Shown in pieces: positions 55,673 through 64,000 of a DNA stretch of 64,000 bases. The notes under the pieces are model-generated. The model made no database searches, had not been told where the DNA came from, and saw only the letters and a program-made list of their open reading frames with translations. Position numbers and translations under genes: made by a program. Positions within the stretch are counted from its first letter, which is position 1; each line of letters opens with the position of its first letter. The stretch comes from Mucilaginibacter tundrae. GTDB lineage: Bacteria; Bacteroidota; Bacteroidia; Sphingobacteriales; Sphingobacteriaceae. The stretch lies in assembly GCF_013408825.1 (NCBI RefSeq), contig NZ_JACCBZ010000004.1, positions 532,040 to 596,039 on the forward strand, in the 5' to 3' direction.

Positions 55673-58137
55673 CTACTTGCGTGAAGAACTTAATAACGCT
55701 TCAGTTTCCTGATTAATTTGTATCCGTTTAAAAACAACTTTTATCGTCGTACCCTCCTTACTTACGATGTCCAGCATTCCTGACAATTGTTTAGCCAGGC
55801 CACTAATTAACGCCATACCCATTGAAGCGGATTTTTTTACCTCCAGATCGGGCGGCAGGCCAATACCATTATCTTTGACTTTGAAAACCATATCGGAATA
55901 ATGAAGTGATTTCAGCTCTATGCTAATCCGGCCAATCCGTCCATCGGAAAATGCATACTTAATGGCGTTGGTTACCATCTCGTTCAACATTAAACCAATC
56001 GGGATCGCCTGCTGTACATCGAGCGTTAGGGCATCAACGTGCATGGTAAAAGATATACCCAGGGCACCCGTATTATAGGTATCCTTTAAATACTGTACAA
56101 GCTCCAGCAAATAAGGCTGCATTTCGATAACGGCTAAGTTGCTTTCGGAATATAGCCTATGGTGTATCAATGCAATTGCTTTAATCCGGCTTTGGCTTTC
56201 CGAAATAGCTTCCAAAGCGACACTGTCACCCAGGTAGCTCGATTGTGTCTCGAGCAAGCTTGTAATCGTGTGGAGGTTGTTTTTCACCCGGTGGTGCACC
56301 TCCTTAATCAGTAGCTCTTTATCATTTACCAGTTGCTGAAGCAATACATTTTTTTGGTTGATCTCATTGCTGTTTTTTTGTTTAATCCTGAATTGATAAA
56401 ATAACAGAACAAGGATAACCGCCAACAAAAAGATCCCGCCAAGTGTCATTTTCCTTTCAAAATTCGCCTTGCTCAAACTAAGCAGTTGATAATCATTACT
56501 TTTCGTTAAAAGTTTGATCTTTTGATTTTTAAGCGCGATATCCTTCTTTTTCTTTTCGTTTTCGGATAGCTGAAGCTGGTTTTGAACATTCAGGAAAGCC
56601 ACTTTCTTTTGGTCTTTTAAAAGAGTGACTCTTGACAATTTTATTTTTTCATCGGACAGCTTTACTTTCTCATCAACCAATTTAAGCTTTTCATCGGACA
56701 GCTTCATTCCTGCCTGCAATAGTTGGATGTCTTTTTCTTTCTCTGCGATTTTATATTTCACCTCAATCTCCTCAACCGCTTTATTTTTTTGCTGATCTGC
56801 ATATTGTTGCTTGTATCTGTCACGCTGAATCAAATGATCGAAGGCGGCCGGATAATTTTTTTCGGCAGAATCTATTTTAAAAAGCAATAATTGTGCAATG
56901 GCCAGGTTAACTAAAGGAACTCCTTTGATCTTGGTATCCGTGCTATATTCTATATATGGCCTTGCCTTATCGTATTTTCCCCAGGCAACGTATAAGCCAC
57001 CCAAGTCCAGGTCCGACTTGATTTTGACCAAAGTATCCTGATCTTTCAACTCATGATGTGCTAAAAGGTAGTTTTTTTCTGAATTTTCATATTTTTCCAT
57101 TTTCAGGTATAGGGTTGCCAAGCTCAGGTAATAGTAATACCTCAATGCAAGCGACTGTAATGTATCAGGTTTATAGGAATTCATAAATTGTATAGCTTTG
57201 TCAGCCATGTTATTTTTAAATAACAAATCAGAGTAAGCCGGTGCAATCATAACTGATACAGGTTTATGAAAACGCTTTGCTGTAGCGATAAGATCTTCAT
57301 ACGCAGCGAGAGCCTGCTGAGGCCGCTCGGTGTGATAGTACAATTCTCCTAGCGAAACATAGACCGTTGTTAGCTCATCCTCGTGATGATACTGTTTAGC
57401 ACTCGCGACCGCGAGCATACCATAGTTTAAAGCTTGCGGAAAATCATAATTGTTTTTAGAGGTCTGCATTAAAATAGTGTATGGCAGATAAAGGCGATCC
57501 GTATATTTTTTTTTGCAGAAATCCAGAAAGGAATTAGCCACACTATCCACTTCGTGATGGTTACCGGTTATGCGATTACTAATATAAAAATGATAAAATG
57601 TGATCTGCCTCAATGCAAGGAATACCAGATAATTATCTTTGGCTTGACGAGCAAGGTCTAAAGCTTGATTAAGAAATCCAAGCATCTTAGGACCCATATC
57701 TTCCTGAAACGGCCTGGCAGAAATATCATCGTCAACATAGCCGGAATAAACAGTAGCAAGATCCAGGTAAGCTTGTGCTTCCTGCTTCTTATCGCCATCT
57801 TTGTTAAATTTAGTGATCAGTGGCATAACATAATTCGGGGCTTTAACAGACTGATCCTTCACTATACATGCTCTTGCGAGTAAAAACCTGTAATTGTACT
57901 CCTTCTTATGGTCACCTTGCTTTACGCTTTCCGCAAAGCCCTTTAACAAATAGCTGTAGACATGATCAACATCTGCTTCTTTCGATGCAAAAGGTAAAGT
58001 ACTTTTCTAGCAATCTCAAGGCTGTCCTGCTGATTGATGTTGGCAGCTCCGGGTGGAAGGATACTGTGGAATGACCCGGTGACCTGTTTTGAAAAAGAGG
58101 CAAAGAACAGGATCAATAAGATGGATACAATTCTCAT
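55673..58137 (-). pseudogene. TPR sensor histidine kinase (HisKA_2), one-base frameshift near the N-terminus
   Basis: The main frame (from 57949, 758 residues) has TPR-like repeats, a coiled coil with four LxDEKxKL-type units, a membrane helix (ILLAVILVLLFYQF), HisKA_2 (VHHRVKNNLHTI, His552/553) and HATPase_c. The signal peptide and first residues are in another frame (from 58137: RIVSILLILFFASFSKQVTG, DSLEIARKVLYL). The frames would join at the A4 run 57989-57992 by one added base, giving LYLFASKEADVDH. It is either a true mutation or a sequencing slip. No partner regulator is adjacent. Confidence 0.82.
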
Positions 58138-58215
58138 GATATGATTAGTTAAGAAATGGCAACAGTCGGAATAATAATCTGCTTTTAGCTCATTTACGCC
58201 ATCATTATCCTATAA

Positions 58216-58305
58216 TCGGAAATTTGCCGCAATAAGTGTAAATACCCACTCAGCTGAGCAATCAATTATTATTGGATTGATAAGTGGGTACCGGTTTCCG
58301 ATATA
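58216..58305. repeat. Nested palindrome
   Basis: ATCGGAAA ... TACCCACT ... CAATC ... GATTG ... AGTGGGTA ... TTTCCGAT: nested inverted arms (8-bp outer, 8-bp middle, 5-bp inner). It lies in the 363-bp gap 58138-58500, with a second hairpin (GGCCTGC / GCAGGCC, about 58331-58354) further on. No gene in this gap. Confidence 0.6.
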
Positions 58306-58500
58306 AAAAACCTTCCATAATTTGAAGGCCTGCACGCTTTACGACGCGCAGGCCAACAAATTAAATAAACAAAAAAACCATAAATTACCGTTTAACAATA
58401 AAGCGTTGAATCAACCCTAAAATTCTTTTCATCCGCCCGAAGGAGTAAATGCATCTCGGCAAGATCTGTACACGGACCTTTGTCCTATCCGTTGACTAAC

Positions 58501-59274
58501 TTATCCTTCAATCTTGTCCAGCCAATTGGCTACATGACCTGCAACATCCTCCCAACCCGGCATACCGCATATATAATGGGTACGGTCCTGGAACTCGATA
58601 TATTCCTTAATACTGTCCGTATGGGTGTAAGCGTGAAAGTTTTCCAGGTTTAGGGTGGCCGGTACGATATGATCCTTCTCACCGGCAATGAATAATAATG
58701 GTTTATGGGGTTCGTTAAAATCCACTTCCGCAAATGCAGTCAGCGTGCGGCGCGGTACGTTGCGGCTTTCCGGAACGACGAGGTCATCAAACACCTTGTC
58801 AGATTCTTCGCGTGGCATCAGGTGCGCAAAAGCATAATGAAACCAGTCTTTATTGGGTTCAAAAACAGTGTCTCCCTTAAAATAGTTCAACACCGGGAAA
58901 TTTGACTCCCAAAAACTCCATTGCAGGGTAAAGATTCCTTTCGGAGGTACGCCATCGATGCAAACGCCGGCAACACCCTTGCCCATCGATAATAATTTCT
59001 GTACGACAAGTCCGCCCAGGGAATGGCCAATCAGGATCGGCGATTCCGGCAGGCTGTCTACGACTTCCAAAATATGAGCCACTTCATCTTCCAGGGTAAC
59101 CTTGCCCAGCGCCGGATCAATATTTTCCCGAAGATTAGCCGGTTCGCCTTCATGATAAGGATTGGCGGGTGTAAGGCAGGTATAACCTTTTGCTTCAAAG
59201 AAAGACTTCCATTGATTCCAGCTTTTCGGGTTAACGAACAAGCCGTGTACGAATACGATTGTTTTGCTATTCAT
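58501..59274 (-). CDS. Alpha/beta hydrolase
   Basis: 257 residues, no signal peptide. FVHGLFVNPKSW (oxyanion region), LIGHSLGGLVVQ with the nucleophile Ser, LFIAGEKDHIVP with the likely Asp, and RTHYICGMPGWE with the His make a complete triad. Substrate unknown; the fold is closest to general esterases/lipases. The gene is alone; 59275-59608 between it and the next divergent gene shows nothing notable. Confidence 0.88.
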   Translation of the reverse strand: MNSKTIVFVHGLFVNPKSWNQWKSFFEAKGYTCLTPANPYHEGEPANLRENIDPALGKVTLEDEVAHILEVVDSLPESPILIGHSLGGLVVQKLLSMGKGVAGVCIDGVPPKGIFTLQWSFWESNFPVLNYFKGDTVFEPNKDWFHYAFAHLMPREESDKVFDDLVVPESRNVPRRTLTAFAEVDFNEPHKPLLFIAGEKDHIVPATLNLENFHAYTHTDSIKEYIEFQDRTHYICGMPGWEDVAGHVANWLDKIEG

Positions 59275-59608
59275 TATATGAGGTTTAATGTTTGAATCTG
59301 ATCTTTTAAAATTTGATTACAAAATCAGGCAAACTACTAGTTGCCTGTCTTTTATAAACAAGTCATAAAGTAACAGCGATTTATTAGGTTTCACCTTTTT
59401 AAAACAAACTGATTGCTTTTAAAATCAAACAAAATTTAAAGCCCGGGAATACTACTTAGCTATGAAATCTTTACAAACGGAGGTTTGGCGGGACCTTGTA
59501 AGCTGGCTAAATAGAACAAACAACCTTTGCCATCCGTAAAATTAAGAAGCGGAGTATAGCAATACTTTCAACCATAGCCGATCAACTTCGACTATATAAC
59601 CTTGTAAC

Positions 59609-60775
59609 ATGGAGAATCGCATTACTTTAATACACGGGACATACTTTTTGACAAGGCCTAAATGGGTGCTTCCCGGGAAGCCTTTAAGGACATTTCTAGA
59701 AAATAATTTGGGTATAAAGACAACTTTTGAGGCATTTAATTGGTCTGGTAAAAACTCGCAGCACCGGCGAATAGAAGCGGCAAGGTTACTCGCATTGTAC
59801 CTGGAAGAACAAATCACAGCATACCCACATGCCAGGAAAACGGTCATTGCACATAGTCATGGGGGCAACGTCGCCTTTTACGCACTCAAGATGTTGGGAG
59901 ATGATGCAGCGCACTTCAAATTAGTAACTTTAGCTACGCCGTTCCTTAATGTCGAAAAACGGGAGTTACCAAAAAGCACACGTTCTTATATAATCAGTTT
60001 AGGCTTTATAATTTTAGGAATCCCTGCCTTTACGCTCCTTATCATTGCAGCACATTTCTTTTGCACTAACCGGCACTTCAATGGCAGTATAACAATAGCC
60101 ACCATGTTTATAATGGCTTATCTTTTATTATCTTTCATAGCAATTAAACTGAGGTTGAGGTTAAAAGCGAAAGCACAAAAACTGCCTGAAATTATTGATC
60201 ACATCATAACCACATTTTCGCTGGAAGGGATATGTGAGTTACCATTGCTGGTTGTTTATCACACTAAAGACCAGGTAAAGCGCTGGATTAAGCGTCCGAA
60301 ATCATCCTGGGATAAAGTAATGGATATTTATGCTAAGCTTTTCCCTTCATCATGTAACTGTAACAGGATAATAATTTCCGGATTTATCTTACTCATCATC
60401 GGACAATTAGCCATCCATAACCCTCCGTTATGGATCATCCAGCTTATGGCCATTATAAAACCAATCATGCTGTACAGCTTTGGCTGTTACGTTGGCATCG
60501 CGGCATCAGGACTCCTGTTAACAGCATACCTTTACGGATGTAAGTCTAATCCATTTTTTCTAGGTCTTGAATCGCTTGCACAACAGATGTTTATTAAAAC
60601 CGACATCACCGCCGAACCTGAATTTTATAAAAACAAGGGTAACCTTAAACTTACGCAAACAGAACGAGGGATTTTTTTTAAAAACCATGGTCTGCATCGT
60701 TTTGAGTGTATCTTTCCAGAGGTTTCCGCGTGGATAGCCAATGTACAGCCGGGGCAAAAGATTGAAGCCGATTAA
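59609..60775 (+). CDS. Membrane-associated alpha/beta hydrolase-like protein
   Basis: 388 residues. The first 130 resemble an alpha/beta hydrolase: LIHGTYF, and VIAHSHGGNVAFYALKML with a G-x-S-x-G-like nucleophile turn, HSHGGN. Hydrophobic segments near 140-165 and 168-190, and two more near 255-305, suggest membrane insertion between the core pieces. LVVYHTKDQV may hold the acid. I do not know a named family with this layout; it may be a membrane-bound lipase-like enzyme. Confidence 0.6.
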   Translation: MENRITLIHGTYFLTRPKWVLPGKPLRTFLENNLGIKTTFEAFNWSGKNSQHRRIEAARLLALYLEEQITAYPHARKTVIAHSHGGNVAFYALKMLGDDAAHFKLVTLATPFLNVEKRELPKSTRSYIISLGFIILGIPAFTLLIIAAHFFCTNRHFNGSITIATMFIMAYLLLSFIAIKLRLRLKAKAQKLPEIIDHIITTFSLEGICELPLLVVYHTKDQVKRWIKRPKSSWDKVMDIYAKLFPSSCNCNRIIISGFILLIIGQLAIHNPPLWIIQLMAIIKPIMLYSFGCYVGIAASGLLLTAYLYGCKSNPFFLGLESLAQQMFIKTDITAEPEFYKNKGNLKLTQTERGIFFKNHGLHRFECIFPEVSAWIANVQPGQKIEAD

Positions 60776-60852
60776 TCAGTATCCATCCATTACAAACCAT
60801 TTTTAATCTCCGCATCGCTGATCATTTCCCGCTGAAACATTATCTTCGCCCA

Positions 60853-61161
60853 ATGATCGGAAATTTTACAGCGGAGGCAGGCGTCATAACATTTGAATTT
60901 TTCACGCAGCATACTGTTAACTTACATGGGTTCCAGGTGTATGTTCTGCATGAACAGAAAAAGATCCGGTTCCATATGCAGGTAAAAAATAGCAGTACCT
61001 TCTATATCACCTACCCGCAAGCCTGTCCAGCAGCTTTGCTTCCGCTGGAGGCACTACTTTCTCAGGCTATTATGAGTTATGGAAATTCAATTAAAGGGGT
61101 CATCAACGAACCAGCTGCAGACCAAGCAAATAATATTCCAGAAACCAGCATTGTCTCCTAA
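60853..61161 (+). CDS. Hypothetical small protein
   Basis: 102 residues. Strand-rich N-terminus (FTAEAGVITFEFFTQHTVNL, KIRFHMQVKNSSTFYITYP) with a helical C-terminal part. No signal, no known motif. It lies 77 bp after the membrane hydrolase gene on the same strand. Its similarity to any family is not evident to me. Confidence 0.45.
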   Translation: MIGNFTAEAGVITFEFFTQHTVNLHGFQVYVLHEQKKIRFHMQVKNSSTFYITYPQACPAALLPLEALLSQAIMSYGNSIKGVINEPAADQANNIPETSIVS

Positions 61162-61553
61162 ACTTGCATTTTGGCAATATATCCCGGCTGTATGCCGTAA
61201 ATGGCAAGGTGGGGTATAGCTTTTACAGTATTCAGACATCTGCTTTTTCCGGCGCTGCCTATTTTTGACCGCAGGGGAATTGTGGCGACCCCGGCAGCAT
61301 TTTGGAGCAATCTGCTAAGGTTCATTAATGCTTATAAAACAGTCCAGACTTGAAAGCCGGGCTTAAAAGCATCGGCTTACCCTTTGCCTTTTGAGCCCGC
61401 CGTTTCCGGAGCTGAGGCAGGCATCACAAGGGAGCTGACCCTCGCTTCGTTAATGCAATCTTGCAGGGCTAACAACCTCGCCTTAATTCAAATTCAAGCG
61501 ACTGTCACAAAAGGCTCGCCAGTCTTTATACCCGCAATAGGAAGCCAGGATAT
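61162..61553. other. Gap with no convincing gene
   Basis: 392 bp. One open plus-strand frame (61384-61764) runs antisense to the better minus-strand candidate and has a repetitive, non-protein-like composition. No RNA gene or clear repeat was seen. Confidence 0.5.
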
Positions 61554-61745
61554 TCAGGCTATAATAGTTGGTGGAAATTTGGCAGGGACAAATTCAAATA
61601 AGCGCCGCAATACTATTTCGCTTAACGATCTATTTATCATTGTTTCGATAGCTGTGTTGAGCAATTCACAGTCTGCAGGCGTTAAAATTTCAAGCCCTGA
61701 TTTTAATTGTAGTTCTTTTACCAGAAATGCGAAGTCACGATTCAT
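61554..61745 (-). pseudogene. Truncated N-terminal domain of an uncharacterised Bacteroidota protein
   Basis: 63-66 residues (ATG at 61745 or GTG at 61754). The pattern LTPADCELLNTAIE then LSEIVLRRLFEFVPAKF recalls a common Bacteroidota N-terminal module with DCExLSexI and LKRLFGF-like motifs. A stop follows directly after KFPPTIIA, so the usual C-terminal part is missing. The GTG start overlaps the protease stop. Assignment is from memory of the pattern only. Confidence 0.4.
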
Positions 61746-61753
61746 GCCGTTCA

Positions 61754-63514
61754 CTATAAATTAGTTTTTAAAGCACTCTTAATGAACCGGTATATAATTT
61801 TGTCAGGAATTGCGAGGCAGATCGCACGGCTAAACCTGGCTATATTAATCCCGCATAAGTGACCTTGGATATCAAAAACAGGCCCGCCGCACTGATACGG
61901 CTTAATTATCGCATCATGCGTAAATACTTCCTGAAAACCATCGCGTCTGGCGCTTTTGCCACCGGAAAAAAAAGCGGCGGGATGATGTACAACCTGATCC
62001 GGCCAGGTACCTAGAACAATTACTTTGACATATTGACTATTCAATCGTTGAAATTGTAACGTAACCGTGTCACCTGGCCACGAATTTTGAAGTAAGTGTC
62101 CATAATCGTTTATACCTTTCAGGCGCCGGCCGTTTATCGCTGTTACCAGATCGCCGTCCCGGATACCACGACCATCAGCCGGACCGGAAAAAATATGCGT
62201 GACCAACACGGAATCTCCAGAATATCGAACCGATAAACCTAAATAACCGCTGCTTGAACCTTTCGGCATTACAAAATCCTTGTTACCCGATATGCTTATG
62301 ATAACAGCACGGTCAGGTTGTGGAGAGAATAAAAATTTTCCAATGTTTAAACTCGATGTATCCGTGGTTAACTCCTTCAAACTGATTCCATGAGGTATAG
62401 GAGTGGAAGGTTGTAATAATACCAGATCATTATTTCGGTCGCGGGCAATTATTTTTTCGCTAACTTTTAGATTACCGGGCAGCAGGATAAAAGGGTTATC
62501 GCCCACCATTGAACTTTTACTGACGATATAATTATGATCATTAGGTGAATCGGGTAATGATGCCAGACCTTTAACATAGAAAAGTGTTCCACTTTCCTTT
62601 AACTCCCTATTGTTTTTCGTGCTGATAATTGCCAGACAGGTACCTCTAGTTTTTCTGGCTATCTTCCGATAACTTTTATTAAAATCTTTGATTCCCTCCA
62701 ATTCATTATTCGCGTTACTGATCGTATCCGATTCTAATGAATCCTGATTTTCAGGAGTACTAGTGTAGATTATTGGGTTCTTAAGCGCTGTCCAATATTT
62801 CAGGTAAAGATCCACCGGAATCTCGTAGTTTTCCTTTTCCGGGATGCCAATAGCACTATGAAGCCCAATTACCCGCCCGTAACAATCAAATAAAGGCCCG
62901 CCGGAATCTCCCGGTTCCATGATACAGGTTGATTGGATAAACCCTTTTTCATTACGCACATTCGCAACGTAACCAAACCTTACAACCGGAAATGGTTGAT
63001 ACAAACTTTCTGGATAAGAAATGCTGAGGCATGATTCGTGTAATTTTATTGATGATGACCTACCTATAATAGCATATGGCCATGAACCTTTGGTGCTGAT
63101 CTTAATCAAAGCAACATCAGGTATAGTTTTATCCTCCTTATATTCAATCTTACCTAAACCTGTTGCTACACAGGCTTTGCCATCCGGAAAAATAACTTTA
63201 TAGGTCGCACCGGGTCTGGTAACATGGGCTGCGGTTAGGATATAACCATCTTTAGTGACAACTACTCCGCTGAATACAGCGCTCATCTGGAGATTCTTTA
63301 CGCTATCAAAATCAAATATCCTTACGCAGGCCGGGTAAGATTTGGCAATAGCCTGATCTGTTAAATGTTGCAGCTTTTTAAAACTTACATTTTGGGAAAA
63401 GCATTTGGTATAGCCTAAACCCAAGAGTGTTAGTAGTATTAGAAATTTGTACGATGGTATATTTGGTTTATTCGGCTTTAAATACATCTTAACGTTGCTC
63501 GTTGTAAACTTCAA
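61754..63514 (-). CDS. Tandem trypsin-like protease/pseudoprotease with inserted PDZ domain
   Basis: 586 residues with an N-terminal hydrophobic signal (KFLILLTLLGLGYTKCFSQ). The first protease domain has a full triad: TAAH (His97), PDVALI (Asp133), GDSGGPLFD (Ser204). The second has no matching His (SKSSMV), keeps the Asp-like NDLVLL, and has Cys542 in YQCGGPVFD. A PDZ-like segment (VLVTHIFSGPADGRGIRDGD, AINGRRLKGINDYG) lies inside the second domain. It is likely a periplasmic DegP/HtrA-like protease with a substrate-binding second lobe. Confidence 0.8.
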   Translation of the reverse strand: MKFTTSNVKMYLKPNKPNIPSYKFLILLTLLGLGYTKCFSQNVSFKKLQHLTDQAIAKSYPACVRIFDFDSVKNLQMSAVFSGVVVTKDGYILTAAHVTRPGATYKVIFPDGKACVATGLGKIEYKEDKTIPDVALIKISTKGSWPYAIIGRSSSIKLHESCLSISYPESLYQPFPVVRFGYVANVRNEKGFIQSTCIMEPGDSGGPLFDCYGRVIGLHSAIGIPEKENYEIPVDLYLKYWTALKNPIIYTSTPENQDSLESDTISNANNELEGIKDFNKSYRKIARKTRGTCLAIISTKNNRELKESGTLFYVKGLASLPDSPNDHNYIVSKSSMVGDNPFILLPGNLKVSEKIIARDRNNDLVLLQPSTPIPHGISLKELTTDTSSLNIGKFLFSPQPDRAVIISISGNKDFVMPKGSSSGYLGLSVRYSGDSVLVTHIFSGPADGRGIRDGDLVTAINGRRLKGINDYGHLLQNSWPGDTVTLQFQRLNSQYVKVIVLGTWPDQVVHHPAAFFSGGKSARRDGFQEVFTHDAIIKPYQCGGPVFDIQGHLCGINIARFSRAICLAIPDKIIYRFIKSALKTNL

Positions 63515-63905
63515 ATTCAGAGATTGAAGGCTGATGATCAGCGCTAATAATGGTTATCCTAGCTTTAGTTCCTTTTACCCTATCAAATCGGTGGATCTTT
63601 ATTTTACTGCGATTTTCCCCTTCAAATAATCTTTTCCAAACGCCATTTTGATACACTTCAAGCCTATAACTTTTGATATTGGGATTTTCTTCAGCAATAA
63701 CAATGGCGTTGAAGTTTTCTTCCTTTTTGAAGTCTATCTCATACCAGGCATCTTTAGTTATAGTGGAATTAGATACCCAGGACGACCCAAAGTCATCATC
63801 ATTTGCAAAATCCATTATCGCGGAGTCATCGCTCCAGCTGGAATTTGCCGGCTGTTTCTTTGCCAGGTTGTGTGAAATAATAGGCGCATCAAGTGGGGGT
63901 AATGG
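63489..63905 (-). pseudogene. F5/8 type C (discoidin) domain fragment, probably from an alpha-L-fucosidase
   Basis: About 135 residues in frame up to 63905, with no start codon of its own that makes sense (an internal ATG at 63815). NLAKKQPANSSWSDD, WYEIDFKKEENFNAIVI, IKSYRLEVYQNGVWK and PSISEFEVYNEQ match the C-terminal discoidin-like domain of GH29 fucosidases and similar enzymes. An in-frame stop (63912-63914) lies in the adjoining IS-like sequence, so the N-terminal enzyme part has been cut away. Confidence 0.72.
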
Positions 63906-64000
63906 TGTATATTATGGAGATGCTGACCACCCTATTCCGGGCCAAATTGACCACTGGGTTAGCTGACTTTTGGGTTGCAGCAAATGCTATAAAAGCATGT
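63906..64000. mobile_element. Terminal repeats of an IS21-type element (runs off the window)
   Basis: TGACCAC occurs at 63924-63930 and 63948-63954, exactly 24 bp apart, each preceded by a TATT..GG segment. Multiple imperfect ~24-bp terminal repeats with TGACCAC are typical of IS21-family ends in Bacteroidota. The transposase genes would be to the right, outside the window. Confidence 0.5.

Noticed and set aside
61384..61764. 126-residue plus-strand open frame
   Set aside because: It overlaps the end of the protease gene and the better minus-strand fragment, with no recognisable motif.

Overview
The window looks like chromosomal DNA of a member of the Bacteroidota, most likely family Sphingobacteriaceae (Mucilaginibacter/Pedobacter-like); the genus is an inference from gene style, not from a search. 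Signs are a gldC gliding-motility gene, a Ccm cytochrome-maturation set with a CXXXY-type CcmE, CarboxypepD_reg-like and di-haem oxidoreductase proteins, few clear Shine-Dalgarno sequences, and many Bacteroidota-type promoters with a TAnnTTTG -7 box. No plasmid or phage backbone is seen.

Layout. 1-13.1 kb (almost all minus strand): the 3' part of a TolC-like gene, a di-haem cytochrome, then a cytochrome c maturation locus (ccmB, ccmC, ccmD, ccmE, ccmF) interrupted by glutamate dehydrogenase and by a di-haem oxidoreductase/Rieske/porin cassette. 13.2-20 kb: a signalling operon of two hybrid histidine kinases, CheR and CheB. 20.1-22.5 kb: a DEAD-box helicase/GldC operon, divergent from dihydroorotase. 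24-28.2 kb: a WYL regulator with SRPBCC and GyrI-like proteins, a YCII-like protein, a Tat-type asparaginase and CutC. 28.2-37.3 kb: a large secreted metallopeptidase-like/TolB/barrel protein, then serC-serA, rpe, pnp and rpsO. 37.5-42.5 kb: thioesterase, polysaccharide deacetylase, a pair of paralogous 21-residue-repeat coiled-coil proteins with a kinase-like histidine box, and an amidohydrolase. 42.7-48.4 kb: repeat-rich accessory DNA with three unrecognised exported proteins (one with HEFFH) and a RepA-like ATPase gene whose upstream DNA matches a second site at 5.3 kb. 48.4-53.3 kb: a conserved envelope cluster (ddl; PASTA protein, rhodanese, mltG, thioesterase, BrkB) ending in tRNA-Ser.

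53.5-64 kb, directly downstream of tRNA-Ser, looks like decaying integrated DNA: a tyrosine recombinase with an internal deletion, a sigma-factor gene whose end is joined to a fragment of a Gfo/Idh oxidoreductase, a sensor kinase with a one-base frameshift, a truncated 63-66 residue gene, and a fucosidase-type C-terminal domain cut by what looks like an IS21-type element end. Intact genes here include two alpha/beta hydrolases and a tandem trypsin-like protease whose second domain is catalytically degenerate.

The most unusual items are the paired 21-residue-repeat proteins (exactly nine 63-bp units in one of them, with the phospho-accepting His changed to Gln), the ATPase gene with dispersed TGTACC sites, the nested repeats around 43.8-44.3 kb, and several promoters placed so close to start codons that leaderless mRNAs are predicted.
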